A DNA stretch of 64,000 nt from Devosia rhizoryzae (GTDB taxonomy: Bacteria > Pseudomonadota > Alphaproteobacteria > Rhizobiales > Devosiaceae): the NCBI RefSeq assembly GCF_016698665.1, contig NZ_CP068046.1, positions 2,232,001-2,296,000 on the forward strand, in the 5' to 3' direction. Below are positions 8,799 to 17,954 of the stretch, piece by piece. Position 1 is the stretch's first letter, and each line of letters opens with the position of its first letter. Under the pieces are notes generated by a model. That model worked only from the letters and a program-made list of their open reading frames with translations. It did not search any database and was not told where the DNA came from. Both the position numbers and the translations under genes were made by a program.

Positions 8799-10412
8799 TT
8801 AGTAGCCGCGCACGTCCGGCCAGCGGATCTCGATCCCCTCGCGATAGAGCTGGGCCTGGAAGTCTTCGAGCTTGGCGTCCTCGGCCTGCACCTGGTGCGG
8901 CGTCAGGCCGTTGTTGAGGCAGTGCGCGGCGAGCAGACCGGCCACTTCGCCCACGTTCCACTCCACGGGATGGAGCCGGTAGCAACCGTTGGTGATGTGG
9001 GTCGTGCCCATGTTCTTGCCGCCGGCGAGCAGGTTCTTGACCCGGCGCGGCAGGAGCGACCCCAGCGGAATTTCGAAGGGGGCGGACTCGACATCGACAT
9101 AGTTGTCGCCACCCGTCGATGGATGAAGGTCGATGCGGTACATGCCGATGCCGACGCTGTCGCGGTAATGCTTGGACAGCGCATTGCCGTGGATGGTCAT
9201 CGACACGTCCTGCTCGACGATGCGCGTCACCGGCAGAATGCGGCGGCTTTCGCGAATATAGGGGGCCATGGCGAGGCCATGGTCGGTGCCGGTGACGTCG
9301 CCGCGCAGGCGCAGACCCGGGAAGCCCTGCCCGCCATCAACCCGCGGCGCCTCGGTCTGCAGCCAATAGAACATGGAATAGGAAAGCTCGGCTGCACGCT
9401 TGAGATGCGCCGCCTTTTCCTCTTCCGACACGTCGATAATGGTGTGTTCCATGTAGTCGATCATCGGCCAGTTCACGAGGCAGATGTCGGACTGGTAGGC
9501 GCCGGGTAGAAAATTGCGGCGCGCGGCAATGCGGCGGAAGGTCCAGAGATTGCCATCGCCCGGATTGCGGCGCTGGTCGGCGTCGACCAGGGTCGGATCA
9601 TCATCGGGATTGGGCGTAAAGCTGCGCGTTGTCAGCTCCAGCGTGCGCGGATGCGGCGCCGTGAAACTGACCAGCGGCGCACCCCAGAAATCGGGCTGAT
9701 ACTTGCGCCAGAATTCGTAGTTTTCCGGCTTGTCGATCACCTGGTTGCCATCGACATGGTCGACGGCAAAACAGACGGAGACTGCCTGGACATTGTCTGG
9801 TTGCGCCACGGCGGGAGCACTGGGTTCGCCGGTGTCGGACTGCGCTTCGAAACCCTTGGCGTATTCGGTGCCGGTCATGGGCAGGAGATCGCCCAGTTCG
9901 GTGGCATCGACCACGTAGGCGGCCGAACACACGATCTCGACGCCGCTGTCGCGGTGGCGCAATGTGATTGAGCGCACGGTGTCGCCGTTTACATCGGCGG
10001 CGACCGGGCGGTAGGGCTGCAACACGGTAAGCTTGCCGCCACCGCGCCAAGGGGCAAGCATCGCCTCGATCACGGCAACGCCGACACGCGGCTCGGCACA
10101 CAGCCGGCTGACGAAACCGGCGCCGGGATTGAGATCGCCCCAGGGGCGGCTTTCAGCGGTCAGCGGGTAATGGTCGCGATAATATTGGCGGATGCCGGTG
10201 CGCAGCTGCCGATATGTCCGGGTAATACCGAACTGCTCGACCCAGGAATGCTCGTCGGGTGGCACGGCCTGGCTGGTCAGCTGTCCGCCGAGCCAGTCGA
10301 ACTCCTCGCTCATGATGACGGTGCGGCCGGAGCGCAGAGCGCCCAGGGCCGCGGCGACGCCACCAAGTCCGCCGCCAACGATGAGAATATCTGCGTGAAG
10401 CTCTTTGGTCAT
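8799..10412 (-). CDS. FAD-dependent oxidoreductase (FAD_oxidored family)
   Basis: A 537-residue flavoprotein with the N-terminal dinucleotide-binding turn VGGGLGGVAAALGALRSG (residues 12-29) and an EEFDWLGGQ segment typical of the large family of FAD-dependent proteins in sugar-utilisation operons. There is no signal peptide, so it is cytoplasmic. Its start overlaps the stop of the upstream lacI gene by four bases, and the sugar transporter follows, which suggests it oxidises the imported substrate. Many relatives are found beside CUT1 transporters but few have known substrates. Confidence 0.88.
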   Translation of the reverse strand: MTKELHADILIVGGGLGGVAAALGALRSGRTVIMSEEFDWLGGQLTSQAVPPDEHSWVEQFGITRTYRQLRTGIRQYYRDHYPLTAESRPWGDLNPGAGFVSRLCAEPRVGVAVIEAMLAPWRGGGKLTVLQPYRPVAADVNGDTVRSITLRHRDSGVEIVCSAAYVVDATELGDLLPMTGTEYAKGFEAQSDTGEPSAPAVAQPDNVQAVSVCFAVDHVDGNQVIDKPENYEFWRKYQPDFWGAPLVSFTAPHPRTLELTTRSFTPNPDDDPTLVDADQRRNPGDGNLWTFRRIAARRNFLPGAYQSDICLVNWPMIDYMEHTIIDVSEEEKAAHLKRAAELSYSMFYWLQTEAPRVDGGQGFPGLRLRGDVTGTDHGLAMAPYIRESRRILPVTRIVEQDVSMTIHGNALSKHYRDSVGIGMYRIDLHPSTGGDNYVDVESAPFEIPLGSLLPRRVKNLLAGGKNMGTTHITNGCYRLHPVEWNVGEVAGLLAAHCLNNGLTPHQVQAEDAKLEDFQAQLYREGIEIRWPDVRGY

Positions 10413-11443
10413 GTGGTCCGATTGGTTCTGGTAGAAACAGGCCCGAGGGTGTCGCCCTCGAGCAATTCGCAGGGCAGCAACACCTGTTCGACAGGGGCGT
10501 CGTTCTCGACGCGGCGCACCAGCATCTCGGTGGCGGCACGGCCCATGGCCTCCCGCGGGATAGCGAAGGACGTGAAGCGCCGCCCCGGCTCTTCGGCGCG
10601 GATGTGGTTGCCCAGAACAACGATCGAGAGGTCATCGGGCACTGAAAGCCCGCGCTCGCGCGCTGCCGCTTCGACGCCGATGGCGTCGGCCAGTTCAGTG
10701 AAGAAGACGCAGGTTGCGCCAGATCGAAGGACGTCATCGAGCGTTTGCGCCGCCGCCCCACCAACCGAGAAGCGGGAATAAACCAGCGATGCATCGCCGA
10801 GTGCCGGCTGGAAGCCAGACCAGCGATCAGCGGTCGATTCCGCGCCCTGGTTGAGGCCGATAAAAGCAATTTTAGCGTGACCAAGCTGACGGGCCCGGCC
10901 GACCAGCGCACGCGTTGCAGTCACATATTCACCGCCGACATACGGCACCGGGCCGCCCGCATCGTCGCGTCGTCCAACGGCGACAAAGGGGAAATCACCC
11001 CCCACCAGCCTTGCCAGTTCTTCGCGGTCGAACTGCCGGCCAAGAATGATGCAGCCATCGGAGAGGCGAAGGCGAACATTCTCCCCGAAGATGCGCCGCT
11101 GTATGCCGGCGCCGGTCAGCAGCAGGAGATCATAGCCCAGCATCTGCGCCGCTTCCTCGATACCAAGAAGAAACGGAGTGAAAAAGTCCGCCTGCGCCGA
11201 GGGAAAGGCAGGCTCATAGGTGAAGACACCAAGGATGCGATTGAGCCCCTTGACCATGCGCCGCGCGACCGGATCGGCAACGTATCCGGTTTCCCGAATA
11301 ACTTTTTGCACCCGCTCACGCGTGTCCGGCGGAATGCGGTTGGCATTCTCCGGTGAGCCGTTGAGCACAAACGATACCGTCGCCTGACTGACGCCAGCCA
11401 GCCGCGCAATGTCCTTCTGTGTCAAACGCTTTGCCGTTGCCAA
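10409..11443 (-). CDS. LacI-family regulator heading the FAD-oxidoreductase/ABC operon
   Basis: A 344-residue repressor with HTH at about residues 8-29 (TQKDIARLAGVSQATVSFVLNG) and a complete effector domain. It starts with TTG 11443 behind GGGAGG; the distance from start to HTH supports this. It is the first gene of the operon, overlapping the oxidoreductase gene by four bases, and two adjacent operator palindromes sit immediately upstream. The operon therefore looks autoregulated, derepressed by the transported sugar. Confidence 0.93.
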   Translation of the reverse strand: MATAKRLTQKDIARLAGVSQATVSFVLNGSPENANRIPPDTRERVQKVIRETGYVADPVARRMVKGLNRILGVFTYEPAFPSAQADFFTPFLLGIEEAAQMLGYDLLLLTGAGIQRRIFGENVRLRLSDGCIILGRQFDREELARLVGGDFPFVAVGRRDDAGGPVPYVGGEYVTATRALVGRARQLGHAKIAFIGLNQGAESTADRWSGFQPALGDASLVYSRFSVGGAAAQTLDDVLRSGATCVFFTELADAIGVEAAARERGLSVPDDLSIVVLGNHIRAEEPGRRFTSFAIPREAMGRAATEMLVRRVENDAPVEQVLLPCELLEGDTLGPVSTRTNRTT

Positions 11444-11459
11444 AGCACCTCCCCCATTT

Positions 11460-11475
11460 GCTAATGCGTATTAGC
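11460..11475. promoter_or_regulatory. Tandem LacI operator, proximal copy
   Basis: GCTAATGCGTATTAGC is a 16-bp near-palindrome with central CG. It lies between the lacI ribosome-binding site and the second copy and would block transcription start. Binding by the LacI protein encoded directly downstream is inferred. Confidence 0.75.
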
Positions 11476-11491
11476 GCTGATACGTATTAGC
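11476..11491. promoter_or_regulatory. Tandem LacI operator, distal copy
   Basis: GCTGATACGTATTAGC directly abuts the first copy with no spacer, giving a 16-bp repeat period. It covers a candidate minus-strand -10 (TAATAC, 11484-11489) placed 17 bp from TTGCAA (11507-11512), so bound repressor would occlude the promoter. Confidence 0.72.
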
Positions 11492-11708
11492 TTGGTAGTT
11501 GGGTTTTTGCAAGCGGGAGTTTGAAGATCAATTCGAGGCGGTCGCATCAATCATGGGCGCCAGCGTAGAAAGCAAATTGGCTGCTTTCGGCACACCCTCT
11601 GGCGGGCTGACCAAGCGTTGTTCTCTGTGAATGTTAAATCTTTAGGGACAATCCACGCAGATCGCCAACTTCAACATGACACCTTTCTCTCGTTAGGCGA
11701 CAGAGGGA

Positions 11709-12569
11709 ATGACCATGGGAATGGTGGAGCGGCTTAGAGGCTCGCTGGTTGCGAAGGTGTTCGGCGTAAGCTTCTTGGCTATCCACGTGCCCCTTCTTTC
11801 CCTCAGCCTTTATCTCGGCCTAGGACGTCCGGCAGACCCAATCTCGATCCTTGTCGTCGCGCTTATCGCCACGCTGCTTGGTTCGGTTCTGTCCTATCTT
11901 GCGATCTTCCAAATGGTCAGCCCGATAGATCGCCTTGTCAGGGCGGTAGACCGTTATCAGGAAGAAGGCATCGAGCCTTTCGTCGAGGTTCGCGGCAGCG
12001 ACGGTGTGAAAAGGCTTGCGGAAAAGGTCTCAAGCCTGGTGCGAGCTCAAGAGCAGTCTTTGAGTGCCCTAAGAAGGCAGGCAAACAGCGATCCGCTCAC
12101 GGGCCTCGGCAACCGTCGTTGGCTACAGAATGCTGTTTCGCTTGAGATCAGCCGTGCATTGCGACGCAATCAATGGGTTTGGGTTATCGCCTTCGATCTC
12201 GATCGATTCAAGGAAATCAACGATCGCTTCGGTCACGCGGCTGGCGATGAAGTGCTCATGATCGTTGCCGAAGTGACCCAGCGCCAGCTCAGGCCCTACG
12301 ATCTCATAGCCAGGATCGGTGGAGAGGAGTTCTGCGTCGTCTCCGCGGATGCCAGCGATGATTTCGGCATCAAGGCGGCTGAACGTATCAGACAGGCGAT
12401 CGAGGCGTGGCAACCTGCCCTGGGCGGAGTCGCCACGACAATCACGGCAAGTTTTGGCGTGTTTCGAGGTGATCCTGCCACCCATAGCTTCAACGAAATG
12501 CTGCGCTTGGCAGATGACAGGCTCTATTCAGCCAAAGCGAGAGGCAGAAACCAGGTGGTCGCTGCCTAA
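11709..12569 (+). CDS. Membrane-anchored GGDEF diguanylate cyclase
   Basis: A 286-residue protein that would make cyclic di-GMP at the inner membrane. Two hydrophobic segments (about 14-36 and 45-68) are followed by a HAMP-like linker (MVSPIDRLVRAVDRYQEEG) and a GGDEF domain from about residue 125. The active-site loop is GGEEF (204-208), an accepted active variant. The inhibitory I-site RPYD (195-198) lies exactly five residues before it, so product feedback inhibition is likely. There is no periplasmic sensor of any size. It is not in an operon with the neighbouring sugar genes. Confidence 0.93.
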   Translation: MTMGMVERLRGSLVAKVFGVSFLAIHVPLLSLSLYLGLGRPADPISILVVALIATLLGSVLSYLAIFQMVSPIDRLVRAVDRYQEEGIEPFVEVRGSDGVKRLAEKVSSLVRAQEQSLSALRRQANSDPLTGLGNRRWLQNAVSLEISRALRRNQWVWVIAFDLDRFKEINDRFGHAAGDEVLMIVAEVTQRQLRPYDLIARIGGEEFCVVSADASDDFGIKAAERIRQAIEAWQPALGGVATTITASFGVFRGDPATHSFNEMLRLADDRLYSAKARGRNQVVAA

Positions 12570-12656
12570 GCAGGGCTTGGCATCAACATATGCCTGAGCT
12601 GGAGCGATCTTTAGCCGGCCAGCTGAGTGGGGCGCATTTGCGTTCCCGAACGCGCA

Positions 12657-12902
12657 TCAGGTCGGATGAGCTTGCGGATCGTCTTTGGTCGGATCTATGT
12701 CGCGCTCGAATCGATCAAGAGCGTCAGCGACCTTCATGGCGATGGTTGGATTGCCATCACTCTCAGACTTTGCGTGTTCGTATGCGGTAAGCTCGTCAAC
12801 AGATATGCCAGCACGAGCGGCGAGATCATCGACGCTGATGCCGAGTTGCTCGCGACGGTCCCGATCTGATGCCGGCGAACGGTCGGTGATGTTGATGGTC
12901 AT
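12657..12902 (-). CDS. Small HTH (XRE-like) protein
   Basis: An 81-residue protein starting at ATG 12902 behind AGAGG. The segment REQLGISVDDLAARAGISVDELTAYEHAKSE reads as a Cro/C1-type helix-turn-helix. The C-terminal half is short and acidic. It stands alone between the cyclase gene (convergent, 87 bp away) and the cytosine deaminase gene. It could be a stand-alone regulator; there is no visible toxin partner. Confidence 0.6.
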   Translation of the reverse strand: MTINITDRSPASDRDRREQLGISVDDLAARAGISVDELTAYEHAKSESDGNPTIAMKVADALDRFERDIDPTKDDPQAHPT

Positions 12903-13041
12903 GGATCGCCTCTTTCTCTGCGAAGCTTGAACCACCAAAGATCGAGCTTCGTTCCGGACCACCTTTCGTCGGGAGGGACGCATACTGTGCGACTGCTATG
13001 CCGGCTCAGCACATCGTCACAGGTCCCGCGCTCCAATGAGA

Positions 13042-14334
13042 TTACCGATCATGGCGGGGCACGACCTTGGATGGATCCAGCCGTTCTGGCCGGCCGGTGA
13101 GGTCTAGAGCGCTGATGCGAGGTGCGGTACGGGAAATCACCTTGCCAGATTTTATCACTGCCAGGCGTGTCGCCTTTAGACGGATGGCTTCGATCGGGTC
13201 GGCTGCCTGGAGCAGCACCATGTCCGCCTTGCAGCCAACATTGATGCCATAGCCGTCGAGATGAAGAATTTCGGCCGGGCCTGTGGTGACGGCGGCAAAA
13301 CACTGGCGCATGGCGTCGCGGCTGGTCATCTGCGCGACATGGAGGCCCATATTGGCGACCTCAAGCATGTCGGCCGAGCCCAGCGAATACCAGGGGTCCA
13401 TCATGCAATCCTGGCCGAAGGCGCCGGTGATGCCGTAGCTCAGCATTTCGGGGAAACGGTTCATGCCGCGGCGCTTAGGATAGGTGTCGTGGCGGCCCTG
13501 GATGACGATGTTGATGTTGGGATTGGCGATGGCGGCAACCCCGGCCTCGGCCATCAGCGGCAGGAGCTTTGAGACGTAGTAATTGTCCATGGAATGCATG
13601 GAGGTGAGGTGCGAGCCGGCGACGCGGCCGCCAAGACCGAGGCGCTGGGTTTCGTAGGTCAACGTCTCGATGTGGCGGCTGAGCGGATCGTCGGTTTCGT
13701 CGCAATGGAGATCGACCAGGAGGCCGCGCTCGGCCGCGATTTCGCAGAGGGCGGTGACGCTGGCGGCGCCATCGGCCATGGTGCGCTCGAAATGGGGAAT
13801 GCCGCCGACGACGTCGACGCCCATGTCGAGGGCGCGGTTGAGAAGATCGACGGCACCGGGATAGCGGTAGTAGCCGTCCTGCGGGAAGGCGACGAGCTGC
13901 AGGTCGATATAGGGGGCGACGAGGCGCTTGACCTCGAGCAGGGCTTCGACGCCAAGGAGGCGGTCGTCGCAGATGTCGACATGGGTGCGGATTGCGAGGA
14001 GGCCCTGCGAGACGGCGAGGTCGCAATAGGCAAGCGCGCGCTCGATGACGGCTTCGTGGGTGAGGAGCGGCTTGAGCTCGCCCCAGATCTGAATGCCTTC
14101 GAGAAGACGTCCGCTTTCGTTCAGCCGCGGCAGGCCGAGCGACAGGGTCGCGTCCATGTGGAAGTGGCAATCGACGAAGGGCGGGGACACGAGTTGGCCC
14201 ACGGCATCAATGACTTCGCCAGCCTCGCCGCCGAGATTGGCTTCGATAGCGGCGATGCGCCCGTTGGAGACGCCGATATCCATGCCGGTGCGGCCATCTG
14301 CAAGAGTGGCATTGGTGAGCTTGAGGTCGAACAT
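13042..14334 (-). CDS. codA: Cytosine deaminase (CodA-like amidohydrolase)
   Basis: A 430-residue cytoplasmic amidohydrolase that converts cytosine to uracil and ammonia, or acts on a related pyrimidine or creatinine-like base. The start is ATG 14334. The metal site is seen in FVDCHFHMD (HFH 57-59), the HCDETDD motif matches the His and catalytic Glu of E. coli CodA, and GQDCMMDPWYSLG holds the conserved Asp. It follows the BMP-type nucleoside permease gene by 13 bp on the same strand, so a transported nucleobase or a product of nucleoside cleavage is the probable substrate. The exact base is inferred. Confidence 0.85.
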   Translation of the reverse strand: MFDLKLTNATLADGRTGMDIGVSNGRIAAIEANLGGEAGEVIDAVGQLVSPPFVDCHFHMDATLSLGLPRLNESGRLLEGIQIWGELKPLLTHEAVIERALAYCDLAVSQGLLAIRTHVDICDDRLLGVEALLEVKRLVAPYIDLQLVAFPQDGYYRYPGAVDLLNRALDMGVDVVGGIPHFERTMADGAASVTALCEIAAERGLLVDLHCDETDDPLSRHIETLTYETQRLGLGGRVAGSHLTSMHSMDNYYVSKLLPLMAEAGVAAIANPNINIVIQGRHDTYPKRRGMNRFPEMLSYGITGAFGQDCMMDPWYSLGSADMLEVANMGLHVAQMTSRDAMRQCFAAVTTGPAEILHLDGYGINVGCKADMVLLQAADPIEAIRLKATRLAVIKSGKVISRTAPRISALDLTGRPERLDPSKVVPRHDR

Positions 14335-14347
14335 GGCAGTCTTTCGG

Positions 14348-15295
14348 TTAGTGGCGCTGGCCCTTGAACCAGGGCTGCAGCAAGGCACGGGGATAGTCGG
14401 CGCGGCGGGCCACAAGGACAAGCGCCACGATGGACAAAAGATAGGGCAGCATCAGGAAGACCTGGCCCGGAACGACCTGGCCGATTTCGGCCTGGAGGCG
14501 GATCTGGAAGGCGTCAAATGCGCCGAACAGCAGCGCGCCCAGCAATGCCTTGCCGGGCTGCCAGGAAGCGAAGACGACGAGAGCGATGCAGATCCAGCCA
14601 CGGCCATTGACCATGCCGAAGAAGAAGGCGTCGAAGGCCGACATGGTGAGGAAGGCGCCGCCCAGCGCCATCAGCGCCGAACCGGCCACGACGGCACCGA
14701 TGCGCAGGCCTCGGACGGACAGGCCCTGGGCTTCAACCGAGGCCGGATTATCACCGACGGCTCGAATGGCGAGGCCAAGGGGGGTGCGGTAGAGCACGAT
14801 GGCGACAAGGGCGACGAATGCCAACGCGAGAAAGGTCAGCGGCGTTTGCTGGAAGAGCGCCGGGCCGATGAAGGGCAGGTCGCTGAGGCCGGGGATATTG
14901 AGCGGGCTAAACGGGACGATGCGCGGCGGCGAGGTCACGTTGGGAAGCGCTGTGCGGTAGGTGAAGTAACTGAGGCTCGTGGCCAGCAGGGTGATGCCGA
15001 TGCCCGAGACGTGTTGCGAGAGGCCGAGGATGACGGTGAGTAGCGCATGCAGCAGGCCAAAGACGGCGCCGGTGAGCATGGCAACCAGGACGCCGCCCCA
15101 GAGACCGGCACCGAGATAGACGGCGAGCCAGCCGGCCATGGCGCCAGCAACGAAGATGCCTTCGATACCGAGATTGAGCACCCCTGCCCGCTCGCAGATC
15201 AGCGCGCCGAGAACGCCGAAGATCAGCGGGGTGGCGATGCGGATGGCGGCGGCCCAGAAGTTGGCGGAGCCGAAGATTTCGATCAGCACGTCCAT
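14348..15295 (-). CDS. Nucleoside-type ABC importer permease (second, BMP family)
   Basis: A 315-residue permease with about eight to nine hydrophobic segments and the glycine-rich EGIFVAGAMAGWLAVYLG and NPASVEAQGLS stretches of the branched-chain/ribose-type superfamily, closest in layout to YufQ/BmpD partners of PnrA-like binding proteins. It lies 2 bp after the first permease gene. With the BMP binding protein it would import nucleosides across the inner membrane. Confidence 0.9.
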   Translation of the reverse strand: MDVLIEIFGSANFWAAAIRIATPLIFGVLGALICERAGVLNLGIEGIFVAGAMAGWLAVYLGAGLWGGVLVAMLTGAVFGLLHALLTVILGLSQHVSGIGITLLATSLSYFTYRTALPNVTSPPRIVPFSPLNIPGLSDLPFIGPALFQQTPLTFLALAFVALVAIVLYRTPLGLAIRAVGDNPASVEAQGLSVRGLRIGAVVAGSALMALGGAFLTMSAFDAFFFGMVNGRGWICIALVVFASWQPGKALLGALLFGAFDAFQIRLQAEIGQVVPGQVFLMLPYLLSIVALVLVARRADYPRALLQPWFKGQRH

Positions 15296-15297
15296 GG

Positions 15298-16380
15298 CTA
15301 TTCTCCCGCTACCGGCGCCGCGGCGGGTTCATAGCGCACGCGGAAGCGGAGGAAGAAAGCGCCGACGAGGACGCAGAGCAGCGACAGCGCGACAACGAGG
15401 TCGGCGAGGTAATTGGAGATGCCGGTGGCGCGGCTCATGGAGTCGGCGCCCACGAAGACGGCAGCGACGAAGATGGCGGCGAATACGGTGCCGACGGGGG
15501 AAAGACCGGCCAGCATGGCGACGACGATGCCGGAATAACCAAAGCCCGGCGAGAGGTCGGCGGAGAGGTAGCCCTTGACGCCCGACACCTCGCTGACGCC
15601 GGCAAGACCCGCAAGACCGCCGGAGATCAGCGCGACCTTGAGCATGGTAGCATCGACCGGGATGCCGGCAAAGCGAGCGGCTGCGCGGTTTTCACCGACG
15701 GCCTTGATCTCGAAGCCGAGCACGGTCTTGCGCACCATGAACCAGAGGATCAGTGCGCCGCCGATGCCGACGATCAGGCCCCAATGCATGCGCAGGCGAG
15801 GCACGAGCTTGGCGAACTTGGCCTCGGCAAGGAGCGGCACCGACTGGGGCCAGCCCATGGCGAGCGGGTCCTTCAGTGGACCTTCGATCAGCATCTGCAC
15901 GAGGAGGATGACGACGAAATTGAGGAGCAGCGTGATGACGACTTCATCGGCGCCGAACCGCTGCTTGAGGATAGTGGGGAGTACCATCATCATGCCGCCA
16001 GCGAGGAAACCGGCAATCATCACGGTGGGGATGAGCAGCGCTGGCGGCATCTGCAGGAGGCCGCTGCCGACAAGGACTGCGGCGAGCGCGCCGATATAGA
16101 GCTGCCCTTCGGCGCCAATGTTCCAGAGCTTGGCGCGGAATGCCACGGCTGCTGCAAGTCCGGTGAGGATTAGCGGCGTGGCGCGGTTGAGCGTTTCGGA
16201 CAGGGCGAAGAGAGAGCCAAAGGCGCCCTGAATGATGAGGCCATAGGCTTCGATGGGGTTGCGCCCGGCGAACAACACGGGGACCGCGACGAGGAGCAAT
16301 GCGGCAAGGCCTGCACCGAGCGACACGGAAAGCTTGAGCGCCACGGACGCATCGGTGCGTGGTTCGAGACGGAAGCTCAT
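15298..16380 (-). CDS. Nucleoside-type ABC importer permease (first, BMP family)
   Basis: A 360-residue permease with about nine to ten hydrophobic helices. Family stretches include RATPLILTGLAAAVAFRAKL and NIGAEGQLYIGALAA, typical of the YufP/BmpC group. It partners the 315-residue permease encoded next. Its start overlaps the stop of the ATPase gene by four bases. Confidence 0.91.
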   Translation of the reverse strand: MSFRLEPRTDASVALKLSVSLGAGLAALLLVAVPVLFAGRNPIEAYGLIIQGAFGSLFALSETLNRATPLILTGLAAAVAFRAKLWNIGAEGQLYIGALAAVLVGSGLLQMPPALLIPTVMIAGFLAGGMMMVLPTILKQRFGADEVVITLLLNFVVILLVQMLIEGPLKDPLAMGWPQSVPLLAEAKFAKLVPRLRMHWGLIVGIGGALILWFMVRKTVLGFEIKAVGENRAAARFAGIPVDATMLKVALISGGLAGLAGVSEVSGVKGYLSADLSPGFGYSGIVVAMLAGLSPVGTVFAAIFVAAVFVGADSMSRATGISNYLADLVVALSLLCVLVGAFFLRFRVRYEPAAAPVAGE

Positions 16381-17906
16381 GCGGCCTGTCCTGCCATCAA
16401 GAGACCCACCGCGCCGCGATCCAGGAGATCGGACGGTCCGGCATCGCTGACTTCCCCGGCATGAACGACGAGGAACCGATCGGCGAGCGCGAACAATTCA
16501 TCGAGGTCTTCGGAGATGACCAGCACGGCGGCACCGCGATCGCGGGCAGCGATGATGCGGCGATGCACTTCGGCTTGGGCGCCGACATCAAGGCCGCGCG
16601 TAGGCTGATTGGCGAGAATGATCTGCGGCGTGCGTTCGAGCACGCGGGCGAGGATCAGCTTTTGAACATTTCCACCGGAAAGGAGTCGCGCCTCGGCGTC
16701 CGGGCCAGGGCAGCGGATGTCGTAGGCGGCGATGGCGCTGGTGGCGCGGCTTTCCATGGCTTTGCGATCGAGCAGGCCCATGCGCGAAAAGGCAGCGCCA
16801 CGAACTTCTTCGATGGCGATATTGTCGGCGACGCTCATGGTGCCGACGACGCCATCATGTTGGCGGTCTTCCGGCATGCGGGCGACACCAGCCGCGACGA
16901 GAGCACGAGGATCTGCGGCATTTATCGGCTTGTCGTTGAGGAGCACTGCACCAGTGTCGGGTACGGCAAGGCCCGAGATCAAGGCGGCGATACCGCCCTG
17001 CCCGTTGCCGGAGACGCCGGCTAGGCCGACGATCTCACCGGCACGCAAGGCAAAATTGACGCCGCGCAGGGACTGACGTGCCGAGCCCTGCTTGAGGTGA
17101 ACGTTCGTAAACTCGAGCAGAGTCTTGCCCGGCGTGGCAGGGGTACGGGCGACTTCGGCAACGGCTTTGCCGACCATGAGATCGGCGATGGCGCGGCGGT
17201 CGGCATTGGCGGTGACGAGTTCGCCCGCCTTGCGGCCACCGCGCAGGACGAGGATGCGGTGGGACACGGCGAGCACTTCGCCGAGCTTGTGGGAAATGAA
17301 GATGACGCCCAGACCATTGCTGGCCAGGCGGCGCAGCACGGTGAAGAGGCCGTCTGATTCCTGGGGCGTGAGGACGGCTGTGGGCTCGTCTAGGATCAGC
17401 ACCCGGACATTGCGGTAGAGTGCCTTCAAGATTTCGACGCGCTGCTTTTCGCCGACCGTCAGCGCGGCGACAGGGCGATCGAGGTCAACATCGAGCCCGC
17501 TTTCGGCTATGATCTGTGCGACTTTCTTGCGGGCAGCGGCTTTGCCGCCAAAGGCGAAAAGCCCTTCGGTGCCGAGGCGGATATTGTCGAGGCCGGAAAG
17601 ATTTTCGGCGAGGGCAAAATGCTGGTGCACCATGCCGATGCCGGCATCGAGCGCGGCGCCGGGCGAGCCGGGTGGCAGGGTTTGGAGATTGCCTTGGGCA
17701 TCGGCGGCGCGGACTAGGCCCTCATCCTGCACATAGTGGCCGAAAAGGATGTTCATCAGCGTCGTCTTGCCGGCGCCGTTTTCGCCCAGGAGCGCAAGAA
17801 TTTCGCTGCGACGCAGTTGCAGGTCGAGCGCGTCATTGGCGACGAGCTTGCCGAAGCGCTTGGTAATGCCTTCGAGCGAGAGGACGATGCTGTCGGAAAA
17901 GGCCAT
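16377..17906 (-). CDS. Nucleoside-type ABC importer ATPase with two nucleotide-binding domains
   Basis: A 509-residue fused ATPase of the RbsA/YufO type. The first domain has Walker A GENGAGKTT (41-49), LTVGEKQRVEI and Walker B VLILDEPTA. The second domain has the family's degenerate Walker A (GVSGNGQGG), the signature LSGGNVQKL and ILANQPTRGLD in place of a standard Walker B. Such asymmetric second sites are normal in this group. It is separated from the binding-protein gene by 48 bp with a hairpin. Confidence 0.94.
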   Translation of the reverse strand: MAFSDSIVLSLEGITKRFGKLVANDALDLQLRRSEILALLGENGAGKTTLMNILFGHYVQDEGLVRAADAQGNLQTLPPGSPGAALDAGIGMVHQHFALAENLSGLDNIRLGTEGLFAFGGKAAARKKVAQIIAESGLDVDLDRPVAALTVGEKQRVEILKALYRNVRVLILDEPTAVLTPQESDGLFTVLRRLASNGLGVIFISHKLGEVLAVSHRILVLRGGRKAGELVTANADRRAIADLMVGKAVAEVARTPATPGKTLLEFTNVHLKQGSARQSLRGVNFALRAGEIVGLAGVSGNGQGGIAALISGLAVPDTGAVLLNDKPINAADPRALVAAGVARMPEDRQHDGVVGTMSVADNIAIEEVRGAAFSRMGLLDRKAMESRATSAIAAYDIRCPGPDAEARLLSGGNVQKLILARVLERTPQIILANQPTRGLDVGAQAEVHRRIIAARDRGAAVLVISEDLDELFALADRFLVVHAGEVSDAGPSDLLDRGAVGLLMAGQAA

Positions 17907-17925
17907 GCCCGCCCCAGAAAGAAGA

Positions 17926-17948
17926 GCCGGGCACCCGGGGCGCCCGGC
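17926..17948 (-). other. Intercistronic hairpin after the BMP binding-protein gene
   Basis: A perfect 7-bp inverted repeat (GCCGGGC ... GCCCGGC) with a 9-base loop sits between the binding-protein stop and the ATPase start. No T-run follows. Probably a 3'-end stabiliser or partial attenuator for the binding-protein message. Confidence 0.65.
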
Positions 17949-17954
17949 AGAAAA

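Noticed and set aside
7414..8802. A 460-codon open frame on the plus strand opposite the sugar SBP gene
   Set aside because: It is antisense to a well-supported binding protein, has no recognisable domain and shows the Arg/Gly/His-rich composition of GC-rich shadow frames.
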